Positions 1 to 6,114 of a DNA stretch of 9,399 bases are shown in pieces. Both the position numbers and the translations under genes were made by a program. The stretch comes from Lachnospiraceae bacterium UBA2860 (GTDB lineage: Bacteria; Bacillota; Clostridia; Lachnospirales; Lachnospiraceae). The notes beneath the pieces were generated by a model that was not told the DNA's origin, searched no databases, and saw only the letters and a list, made by a program, of their open reading frames with translations. Numbering within the stretch: position 1 is the stretch's first letter; every line of letters begins with the position of its first letter. The stretch is taken from contig DEFE01000003.1 in the NCBI GenBank assembly GCA_002350625.1, positions 21,740-31,138 of the forward strand, in the 5' to 3' direction.

Positions 1-113
1 ATGTCGCCGCACTTGGCGTTGCCGACTTCCCCGATGCCGTTGGCGTCTTCGATCACGCCTACATTTCTGGGATTGCGGAAATGGTCCATCACCTTTTCAC
101 TGTAAAGTGCCAT
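1..113 (-). CDS. nifU: NifU/IscU-type Fe-S cluster scaffold, N-terminal part (cut by window edge)
   Basis: Only the first 37 codons are present; the gene runs off the left edge. The translated start (MALYSEKVMDHFRNPRNVG) is the hallmark N-terminus of IscU/NifU scaffolds, and the Cys-Gly-Asp at residues 35-37 is the first cluster-ligand motif with its conserved Asp. The family assembles [2Fe-2S] and [4Fe-4S] clusters in the cytoplasm from sulfur delivered by a cysteine desulfurase, then hands them to apoproteins. The desulfurase gene ends 32 bases upstream on the same strand, so the pair is almost certainly one operon. An AGAGAGGAAG Shine-Dalgarno stretch precedes the ATG. Whether this is a short IscU-like scaffold or a longer multidomain NifU cannot be seen from here. 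Confidence 0.93.
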   Translation of the reverse strand, partial: MALYSEKVMDHFRNPRNVGVIEDANGIGEVGNAKCGD

Positions 114-145
114 CTTGATCTTCCTCTCTTTCGTCTCGTTTCACA

Positions 146-1333
146 TCACAGAATAAATGGTCTCTTGCCGGCCATGAGGTCGCGCCAGACCGGTGAGAAG
201 CTTCTCAGATAAGTGACCACGTCCTTCACCGCGGCGATCACGTAATCCGCCTCTTCCTCCGTCATGTCCTCTCCGATGCTGAGCCGGAGGGACCCGTGCG
301 CCACATCGTGCACGCGGCCGATGGCGAGCAGCACGTGGCTCGGATCGAGGGAGCCGGACGTGCACGCGCTCCCCGAGGAAGCGGCGATGCCCTTGTCGTC
401 GAGGAGGAGCAGGAGGCTCTCGCCCTCAATGCCCTCGAAGCAGAAGTTGACGTTGCCCGGCAGCCGCTTCTTCGCGTCGCCGTTCAGCGCCGCATGCGGT
501 ATTTCGGAAATGCCTTCGATCAGCCTGTCGCGGATCGCCGTCATCCTCGCGCAGTTTTCTTCCCTGTGCGCAGCCGCATCCTTGAGCGCGGCCGCAAGGC
601 CCATGATCCCGGGGACATTTTCGGTGCCGGCTCTCTTCCCTCTCTCCTGCGCGCCGCCCTCGATGAGGTTCTTCAGCAGGATGCCGCGCCTTGCATAGAG
701 GAAGCCCGTGCCCTTAGGCCCGTGGAACTTGTGCGCGGAAGCCGACAGCATGTCGATATTGTCCCCGGTCACGTTGATCGGGAGGTGGCCGACCGCCTGC
801 ACGGCGTCCGTGTGGAACAGTACCTTCTTTTCTTTGCAAATGGCGCCGATTTCACGAATCGGCTGTATGGTTCCGATCTCGTTGTTCGCAAACATGATCG
901 TGACGAGGCATGTCTCCGGACGGATCGCCGCCGCCACCTCCTCCGGCCGCACGAGGCCGTCCTCATGCACGTCGACCAGCGTGACCTCAAATCCCTGTTT
1001 TTCAAGCTTTTTCAGCGTGTGCAGCACCGCGTGATGCTCAAAGGCCGACGAGACGATGTGCATCTTGCCGGCATTTCTGCCGAGCTCGGCGGCGGTCAGG
1101 ATCGCCTGATTATCCGCCTCGCTTCCGCCGGATGTGAAGATGATTTCCCGTGGCTCGGCACCGATCACGGCCGCGACGTCCGCGCGCGCCGACTCGATGG
1201 CTTCCTTCGCCTCCTGGCCGATGGTGTAGAGGCTCGACGGATTGCCGTAATGCTCCTCCATATAGGGAATCATCGCGTCGATCGCGACCCGGCTCATCTT
1301 CGTCGTGGCGGCATTGTCCGCGTAGATTCTCAT
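146..1333 (-). CDS. nifS: Cysteine desulfurase, NifS/IscS type
   Basis: A 395-residue PLP enzyme that removes sulfur from L-cysteine, leaving alanine and an enzyme persulfide that is passed to the scaffold encoded just downstream. The fold-type I features are in order: YADNAAT at the N-terminus, GNPSS at 30-34, the PLP-stacking His100 in FEHHAV, NNEIG at 150-154, HTDAVQ at 174-179 with the PLP-contacting Asp176, and SASAHK at 197-202 with Lys202 as the Schiff-base lysine. The catalytic Cys324 sits in SSGSACTSGSLDPSHVL, the long flexible loop typical of group I (NifS/IscS) enzymes rather than SufS. Length is close to the usual 390-405. The ATG at 1333 has a GGAGGG ribosome site 9 bases upstream (1343-1348). 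No Rrf2/IscR regulator gene lies next to it inside the window. Choice between the symbols nifS and iscS is convention; no nitrogenase genes are visible. Confidence 0.97.
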   Translation of the reverse strand: MRIYADNAATTKMSRVAIDAMIPYMEEHYGNPSSLYTIGQEAKEAIESARADVAAVIGAEPREIIFTSGGSEADNQAILTAAELGRNAGKMHIVSSAFEHHAVLHTLKKLEKQGFEVTLVDVHEDGLVRPEEVAAAIRPETCLVTIMFANNEIGTIQPIREIGAICKEKKVLFHTDAVQAVGHLPINVTGDNIDMLSASAHKFHGPKGTGFLYARRGILLKNLIEGGAQERGKRAGTENVPGIMGLAAALKDAAAHREENCARMTAIRDRLIEGISEIPHAALNGDAKKRLPGNVNFCFEGIEGESLLLLLDDKGIAASSGSACTSGSLDPSHVLLAIGRVHDVAHGSLRLSIGEDMTEEEADYVIAAVKDVVTYLRSFSPVWRDLMAGKRPFIL

Positions 1334-1378
1334 ATTATTTATCCCTCCGATTTCATGATAAATCCTGAATGCATCACG

Positions 1379-1407
1379 ATTGTACTTCCTATTGCCTACC
1401 TTGTCAA
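1379..1407 (-). promoter_or_regulatory. Promoter of the nifS-nifU operon
   Basis: On the minus strand a perfect TTGACA (1402-1407) is followed after exactly 17 bases by TACAAT (1379-1384), a five-of-six match to the -10 consensus. The expected start of transcription, near 1372, leaves a leader of about 40 bases carrying the GGAGGG site. This is the best sigma-A type promoter in the window, consistent with a housekeeping operon. Not tested experimentally. Confidence 0.75.
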
Positions 1408-1415
1408 TGGGTAAT
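1391..1415. promoter_or_regulatory. Imperfect palindrome over the nifS -35 box, candidate operator
   Basis: On the minus strand the 8-base arms ATTACCCA and TAGGCAAT are separated by 9 bases and match as inverted repeats at 6 of 8 positions. The 25-bp element spans the TTGACA hexamer and part of the spacer, a position where a dimeric repressor would block polymerase. Fe-S operons are often controlled by Rrf2-family (IscR-type) dimers, but the site does not clearly match the known IscR consensus, so the regulator is not identified. Confidence 0.3.
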
Positions 1416-1442
1416 CATAGATTTCCGTTTTCTCCTGCGCCG

Positions 1443-1533
1443 GACCGGGTAAATTTAATTGCAGTCATATGTATTTATTGCTAAGATACAAGTGACAGAT
1501 CTTGCATTCGAAAAAAGAATTTTTTACCCGGTC
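1443..1533. repeat. 11-bp perfect inverted repeat bracketing the dctP promoter region
   Basis: GACCGGGTAAA at 1443-1453 recurs as its exact reverse complement at 1523-1533, with 69 bases between the arms. By simple counting an 11-bp perfect inverted match within about 240 bases is expected by chance at roughly 0.01 or below. One arm lies upstream of the candidate -35 and the other downstream of the expected transcription start, so the pair looks more like two binding sites for one regulator than an RNA hairpin. A third GGGTAA occurs at 1409-1414. Confidence 0.55.
1459..1487 (+). promoter_or_regulatory. Candidate promoter for the dctP-sensor kinase operon
   Basis: An extended -10 TGCTAAGAT (1479-1487; hexamer TAAGAT, four of six) is preceded after 17 bases by a weak -35, TTGCAG at 1459-1464 (three of six). 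The weak -35 suggests dependence on an activator, and the bracketing inverted repeat offers possible sites for one. The leader would be roughly 85 bases. Other AT-rich hexamers exist nearby, so this is a tentative choice. Confidence 0.4.
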
Positions 1534-1564
1534 AGACGATTTCCTCGTCAGATTCATTAACAGC

Positions 1565-1571
1565 GAGGTGG
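1565..1571 (+). promoter_or_regulatory. Ribosome binding site that decides the dctP start
   Basis: GAGGTGG ends 7 bases before the ATG at 1579 but only 1 base before an in-frame ATG at 1573. Normal spacing therefore favours 1579, which also gives the usual MKK... beginning of a signal peptide instead of MPMKK. Confidence 0.75.
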
Positions 1572-1578
1572 TATGCCC

Positions 1579-2592
1579 ATGAAAAAAAGTTCTCTTGCCG
1601 CAAAACTCATAGCCTTAAGTGCGTGCTTGCTTCTCAGCGCAGCCCCTGTCTATGCAAAAGGAAAAAGCTCCGTCCGCTTCATCATGCACTTTGTCGATCC
1701 CGCATCCTCCCCCTATGTGGAGGGCGGAAAAAAGATCGCGGAGCTGGTCAAGGAAAAAACGGACGGACAGATCACCATCGACGTCCTCTCAGACGGAGAA
1801 CTCGGCGGAGAATGGGACACCCTCGAGATGGCCGTCGAAGGGAAGCTCGACATCGCGACCTGCGCGAACTCGGTGCTCACCAATTACATCCCGCAGATGA
1901 ACGTGCTCGACCAGGCTTTCCTCTGGAAAAATACCGATGAAGCGCACGCCGCCATCGACGGCACGCTCGGCGACCTCATCAGGGAGCGTGCTCTCTCGCT
2001 CGGCCTCCACATCATCGGCTTCGAGGAATCCGGCTTCCGGAATACCTTCTCGACGAAGCCCATCACCTCCATCGAAGATTTTCAGGGCGTCACGATCCGC
2101 ACCCTCGAGAACAAATACCATCAGGCGGCTTTCGCCTCCTTCGGCGCGACGCCGGTCGCCATGCCTTACACCGAAGTCAATGCGGCGCTTGAAGACGGGA
2201 CGATCGACGCCTGCGAAAATGCCACCGCCAACTGCCTTAACTCCGGCTACTATAAGATCACAAAGCACGTCACGAATACGCAGCACGCTTTCGTCTACAT
2301 CGCTCTTTGCATGTCCGACGACGCCTGGAGCAGGATCCCTGAGGATCTCACGAAACCGTTTCTTGAAGCCGTGAGCGAAGGCGTCGCCTATGAGCGCGAG
2401 CTTCTCTCGAAGGCTAATGAAGACGCGGTCGAAAAGCTTAAGGACCTCGGCGTGGAATTCCACGAGATCGATCGCGAGGTTTTAAAAGAGGCTTATCTGA
2501 AAGCATCTGAGGAAAATGGTTTCCGCTTCGACGAGACCTGGCTAAAAGCCGTAGATGAGGCCGTCATAAGCGCGGCACACCAAGAGGGCTGA
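1579..2592 (+). CDS. dctP: DctP-family TRAP-type extracytoplasmic solute receptor
   Basis: A 337-residue secreted binding protein of the TRAP (DctP) family, whose members bind organic acids, sugar acids or similar small carboxylates outside the membrane. A signal peptide fills residues 1-26 (basic start, hydrophobic core, likely cleavage after VYA); a lipobox-like LSAC at 13-16 is also present, so lipid anchoring is possible. Family features are GFRN at 152-155, the domain-linking stretch KPITSIEDFQG, and TIRTLEN at 172-178, where Arg174 aligns with the conserved Arg that pairs with the ligand carboxylate. PYTEVNAALEDGTIDACENA (196-215) is a strong DctP signature. The ligand cannot be read from sequence. 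The usual partners DctQ and DctM are absent: upstream is the divergent nifS, downstream one base away a sensor kinase followed by a convergent gene. It may therefore serve in sensing rather than uptake, or share a permease encoded elsewhere. Confidence 0.93.
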   Translation: MKKSSLAAKLIALSACLLLSAAPVYAKGKSSVRFIMHFVDPASSPYVEGGKKIAELVKEKTDGQITIDVLSDGELGGEWDTLEMAVEGKLDIATCANSVLTNYIPQMNVLDQAFLWKNTDEAHAAIDGTLGDLIRERALSLGLHIIGFEESGFRNTFSTKPITSIEDFQGVTIRTLENKYHQAAFASFGATPVAMPYTEVNAALEDGTIDACENATANCLNSGYYKITKHVTNTQHAFVYIALCMSDDAWSRIPEDLTKPFLEAVSEGVAYERELLSKANEDAVEKLKDLGVEFHEIDREVLKEAYLKASEENGFRFDETWLKAVDEAVISAAHQEG

Positions 2593-2593
2593 T

Positions 2594-4708
2594 ATGAAAA
2601 ACATCCGGCGTCATCTGTCCATCATCCTCCCGACAATCCTTCTGGTCGTCGGGATTCTCATCTGCTTCTATCTCTTTATTCTGAACAACCGGCAGCAGAT
2701 TGCGGAGCAGAATGAAGAATATCTCAATGAATATACCGTTCAGAAGGCGGCGGCGATCGACGATATGATCGCGGAAAACACCACCTTTATCGAATCGATC
2801 GCTTACCTCTACGGAAAAAACCTGACCTCCCCCTGGGCGGATGTCGGCATGATCCGGGAATACGAGGAGAACTCCATCTTCGACATGCTGCGCTTCATCG
2901 ACGAGAGCGGCGACGACTACACCAGCCGCGGCGTCATGGCCAACCTGGCGGACCGCGACTACTTCCAGGCCGGCATGCGCGGCGGAACAGGAACCATTTT
3001 CGTACAGAGCTCGAAAGTGACCGGCGGGCGGCAGATCGGCTTCTACGCCCCTGTCCGCTATGAAGGAAAAATCATCGGCGTCATGGTCGGCTTCTACGGC
3101 GAGGATTACATTCATTCCATGCTCGACTATGAGCTCTTCGGCATCGAGGGCGAAAGCTGGCTCTGCGCGTCGGACGGCACCGTTCTCGACAGCACGCTTG
3201 AGGAATTTCCGGAAAACTATCTGCTTTATCTGCAGGAAAACAGGCTCATCAGCAATGAAAAGGCCGCCGGTCTTCGCGCAGCCTTCGCAAATGGCTCTAA
3301 CATGAGCTTCACCTTTAGTGACGAGGGCGGAACCACGACCGGATACGCCGCCGGTCTCAATTCTATCAGGTGGCAGCTCGTCCGCTCCTTCCCCGCCGGC
3401 GCCAACCGGCAGATTCTGGGGAAGTCTGCGGGAAACGGCCTCATTCTGGTCATGGAGCTTCTTTTGCTGTTCGCCGTCTACGGCGCCGTGATCGGTGCCG
3501 GCGTCTATATGAAGGCAAAAAAAGCGAGCGCTGCAAACCGCAACGCCAATGACATCTCTTCCGGCCTGAGTTCTCTCTTCGAGCGCTTTACCCTTCTCGA
3601 TACGGATACCGGCTTCTACGAAACTGTCGGCGGAAAGCCGGATCAAAGCCTGCCGGCCAAAGGGGACTACGGCCTCTATCTGGGAACGCTGCTCGACCGG
3701 ATCACGGATCCGGACATGCGGCATGAGACGAGGGAATTCATGGGCATCGACCACTTAAAAGCCCTGCTTTTAAATTCTGACACGGCGAGCATCCGCATCC
3801 AGGTGCAGGACGGCAGCAGTGAATGGTTCAGGTACAGATTCATCGTGCTCGAGCGCGGCGGGCACGAGGTGAAGCGCATCCTCATCGCCATTGAAGACAT
3901 CACGAGGCTCTATTACCGCGAAGCCAGGGAACAGCTGCAGATGCAGGACGCTCTCTATGAGGCTGAGACCGCAAGCCGCGCGAAGACAGCGTTCCTCCGC
4001 AGCATTTCGAACGACCTGCGCACCCCGGTGAACGCAATTACCGGCTATACCGAGCTTGCTGAGAGAGACGGCGCCACGGAAGAGGAGCTGCGCTCCTCAA
4101 TCCGCAAGATCAGCACTTCCTCCATGCAGCTCCAGCTGCTCATCGACGATATTTCGGAGTTGAGCAGCATGGAAAGCGGCGCCTTTAAGCTTGCGCCCGT
4201 GCGCACCAATCTGCTGGGAATCATGAAGAACGCCGGAGAAATGTTCTCCGACGAGATGGAAAGGAAAGGACTCACCTTCAGGACCGATGCGGCCGACGTG
4301 CGCGACGCTTATGTGCTGTGCGACGGCAGCCGGCTGAGCCGCGTCATAAGCGCTCTTTTGAGCAACGCCTGCAAATACACGCCGGAGGGCGGAAGCGTCT
4401 TACTTTCACTGACCCAGAGCGGCATGAAGGACGAAAAGACCGGCGTCTATGTGCTTCGCGTGAAAGACACCGGGATCGGCATGAGCCCGGATTTCGTAGG
4501 CAAACTGTTCCGGCTCTTTGAGCGGGAGCAGTCGTCGGCCATGAGCCCGCATGAGGACATCGGTTTCGGCCTCCGGATCGCCAGTAAAATCATCGGCCAG
4601 ATGAACGGCACCCTCGAAGTGGAGACGGAACAGGATCAAGGCTCCCTGTTCATCGTCACGCTGCCGCTTCAGATCCTCCCCGCGGAGGACCCGGACGGTG
4701 CCATTTAA
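2594..4708 (+). CDS. dCache sensor protein of the histidine kinase family with Asn at the phospho-acceptor position
   Basis: A 704-residue membrane sensor. Order: short cytoplasmic start, TM1 about 8-30, an extracellular dCache-like domain about 31-275 (RDYF at 121-124, SSKVTGGRQIGFYAPV at 139-154), TM2 about 281-306, a PAS-like domain about 325-437, a HisKA-like dimerisation helix pair from about 460, and a HATPase domain about 540-692. In the HATPase part the N box (SNACKYTPEGG, Asn591) and G1 box (DTGIGM, 625-630) are intact; the G2 box is DIGFGL (655-660) where GTGLGL is usual. The H box reads ISNDLRTPVNAI, with Asn473 in place of the phosphorylated His; the neighbouring Asp, Arg, Thr and Pro are kept. 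No receiver domain follows. The ATG comes 1 base after the dctP stop, with AGAGGG at 2583-2588 as its ribosome site, so the two are translated together. Autophosphorylation on His looks impossible; it may act as a pseudokinase or in a heterodimer. Confidence 0.92.
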   Translation: MKNIRRHLSIILPTILLVVGILICFYLFILNNRQQIAEQNEEYLNEYTVQKAAAIDDMIAENTTFIESIAYLYGKNLTSPWADVGMIREYEENSIFDMLRFIDESGDDYTSRGVMANLADRDYFQAGMRGGTGTIFVQSSKVTGGRQIGFYAPVRYEGKIIGVMVGFYGEDYIHSMLDYELFGIEGESWLCASDGTVLDSTLEEFPENYLLYLQENRLISNEKAAGLRAAFANGSNMSFTFSDEGGTTTGYAAGLNSIRWQLVRSFPAGANRQILGKSAGNGLILVMELLLLFAVYGAVIGAGVYMKAKKASAANRNANDISSGLSSLFERFTLLDTDTGFYETVGGKPDQSLPAKGDYGLYLGTLLDRITDPDMRHETREFMGIDHLKALLLNSDTASIRIQVQDGSSEWFRYRFIVLERGGHEVKRILIAIEDITRLYYREAREQLQMQDALYEAETASRAKTAFLRSISNDLRTPVNAITGYTELAERDGATEEELRSSIRKISTSSMQLQLLIDDISELSSMESGAFKLAPVRTNLLGIMKNAGEMFSDEMERKGLTFRTDAADVRDAYVLCDGSRLSRVISALLSNACKYTPEGGSVLLSLTQSGMKDEKTGVYVLRVKDTGIGMSPDFVGKLFRLFEREQSSAMSPHEDIGFGLRIASKIIGQMNGTLEVETEQDQGSLFIVTLPLQILPAEDPDGAI

Positions 4709-4710
4709 AT
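4703..4710. other. Shared palindrome carrying overlapping stop codons of convergent genes
   Basis: ATTTAAAT is self-complementary, and each strand uses it to end a gene: the plus-strand kinase stops with TAA at 4706-4708 and the minus-strand SLH protein with TAA at 4705-4707. Both proteins end in Ile. There is no intergenic space and no intrinsic terminator at the junction, so transcripts probably run into each other's genes. Confidence 0.85.
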
Positions 4711-6099
4711 GTGTTTCTTCATCTCTGCGACGGTGGCGTCCTTATCTCTTAAAAGGGATGCGAGCCACTTGTCCTCGTCGGTGGGCTCAACCAGATAAGC
4801 ATTCGCAAATGCCGCCGGGTCCGCGACCTTCGTGATGACGCCGCGCGTAATTTCCGAGGCATAGCAGCTCGTGATGTAATAGCCCTTCGCGGCGCTTTCG
4901 CCGCTGCCGTTCGAGGACCAGTACCAGATGAGGTCGTCCCGCCTGCCCCCGCGCACAGCGTACTGCGATCCCAGATAGACCACCATGTGTCCCTTCTCGC
5001 TCCTGCCGATCGCTTCCGTCCGGAAGATCTTAAGAAAGTCCCCGGGTTCCGCGCTGTCCCACACAGACCAGTATTCCTCGTCGGATGCATAAGCGCTCCG
5101 CAGATCGATCACCGTGTTTGCGGCCGCCCCGATCTTTTTCAGCGCGACGGCCAGTCCCGGCCCGTTTGCGTTGGCGCAGCCCCACAGGCCGACGCCGTCG
5201 TCCTGCGGAGGGTAATCCAGCCCTTTCATTGTATACGGCTTCATCGCGATCCAGGCGTCGGACGAAATCTTCCCGCCGCCATTTACGTATGTATCCCAGG
5301 TGAGCACGCTCCTTGTGAGCAGCAGATAGACGGCGCCCGAGCAGAAGGAAGGACGCGCCTTGCCAAGGTCGATCACCGGTTTTCCGCCTCTCATTCGAAA
5401 CGCCTTATGGAGGCCTTTCCAGGCTGTCTGTTTGAAGAGCGCCGTGGTGCCTTTCGTGCTGTAGCCGCCGTAGGGTTCCACCTCGGCGATCTCACTTATG
5501 ACAATCTCCCTGAAGTCACCGCTTCTCTTTAAGTCTCCCCGGTACTCCGGCAGGAGCTTGTGGAAGCTGTACAGGGCGAGCACGGCCTCCTCTCTCGTCA
5601 TCACTGCTTTCGGCTGCAGACGCTTGCCCTTCGCTTTCGGCAACAGTCCCGCGCGATAGGCCCACCTGTAGGCGGTGCGGGCATTCTTTGCGATCTTCCT
5701 GTAATCCGCATAGGAAGACAGATTCTTTTTCTTCGACACGGATACGCCGTGCGCCTTCGCAAAGCGGTAGAGCTGTTGCGCAAATGTCTCCCGCGTCACG
5801 CCTGAAGATCTCTGCTTAATGGCGCCGGGCACATACCCCGGATCCAGTGTCATCAGGGCGTTTTTCAGCACCTTGCTTTTCAGGGCCGCTTTCGGCGCAA
5901 ATTGCGCCTCCGACTTTCCCTTCATGACGCCGGACAGATTGGCCCACTGCGCCGCGGTCTCAAGCGCCGTGTGCGCGCGCACGTCGCTGTAGCTGCGGTA
6001 ATATGTCTGCGAGGCATCCGCCGGCACCGCCGCCGCGGTCATGATAAGCAGCGCACCGAATAAAACACCCGTGATCCATTTCTTTTTCATACGGAACAT
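4705..6099 (-). CDS. Secreted SLH-domain protein with C-terminal NlpC/P60-like cysteine hydrolase domain
   Basis: 464 residues. Signal peptide 1-29 (cleavage about ADA-SQ). Two SLH-like repeats follow, about 34-112 and 126-182, recognisable from YSDV...ALETAAQWANLSGVMKG...F.P and VMTREEAVLALYSFHKL; SLH domains hold proteins to secondary cell-wall polymers. The C-terminal half resembles papain-like NlpC/P60 proteins: Cys253 in SFCSGAVYLLL matches the catalytic Cys on its helix, and His371 in KGHMVVYLG the catalytic His on its strand, after the PGD turn at 352-354. Asn397 in YWSSNGSG could be the third polar residue. It is likely a cell-wall peptidase or amidase, though the substrate is unproven and the conserved-looking GLWGCANANGPG (304-315) marks an uncharacterised subfamily. 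GGTGA-type pairing upstream favours the ATG at 6099; an ATG at 6090 is an alternative. It lies 15 bases after a small secreted protein gene and is probably co-transcribed with it. Confidence 0.8.
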   Translation of the reverse strand: MFRMKKKWITGVLFGALLIMTAAAVPADASQTYYRSYSDVRAHTALETAAQWANLSGVMKGKSEAQFAPKAALKSKVLKNALMTLDPGYVPGAIKQRSSGVTRETFAQQLYRFAKAHGVSVSKKKNLSSYADYRKIAKNARTAYRWAYRAGLLPKAKGKRLQPKAVMTREEAVLALYSFHKLLPEYRGDLKRSGDFREIVISEIAEVEPYGGYSTKGTTALFKQTAWKGLHKAFRMRGGKPVIDLGKARPSFCSGAVYLLLTRSVLTWDTYVNGGGKISSDAWIAMKPYTMKGLDYPPQDDGVGLWGCANANGPGLAVALKKIGAAANTVIDLRSAYASDEEYWSVWDSAEPGDFLKIFRTEAIGRSEKGHMVVYLGSQYAVRGGRRDDLIWYWSSNGSGESAAKGYYITSCYASEITRGVITKVADPAAFANAYLVEPTDEDKWLASLLRDKDATVAEMKKHI

Positions 6100-6114
6100 A
6101 AACCTCTCACCGCA

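Noticed and set aside
1535..1552. Small GACGA/TCGTC hairpin and GTCAGA direct repeat before dctP
   Set aside because: Five-base stem and six-base repeat are within chance for this length; no riboswitch-like structure could be built around them.
1573..1578. Upstream ATG for dctP giving MPMKK
   Set aside because: Only one base separates it from the GAGGTGG site; the ATG at 1579 has normal spacing.
296..3754. Long open frames antisense to nifS (296-1414, plus) and to dctP/sensor kinase (2564-3754 and 1789-2463, minus)
   Set aside because: They mirror strong family proteins on the other strand, have Arg/His/Val-rich composition with no recognisable domain, and lack good ribosome sites. They reflect the high GC content.
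4674..4689. TCCTCC-CCGC-GGAGGA hairpin near the end of the sensor kinase gene as a terminator
   Set aside because: A perfect 6-bp stem, but no T-tract follows on either strand and it lies inside coding sequence.
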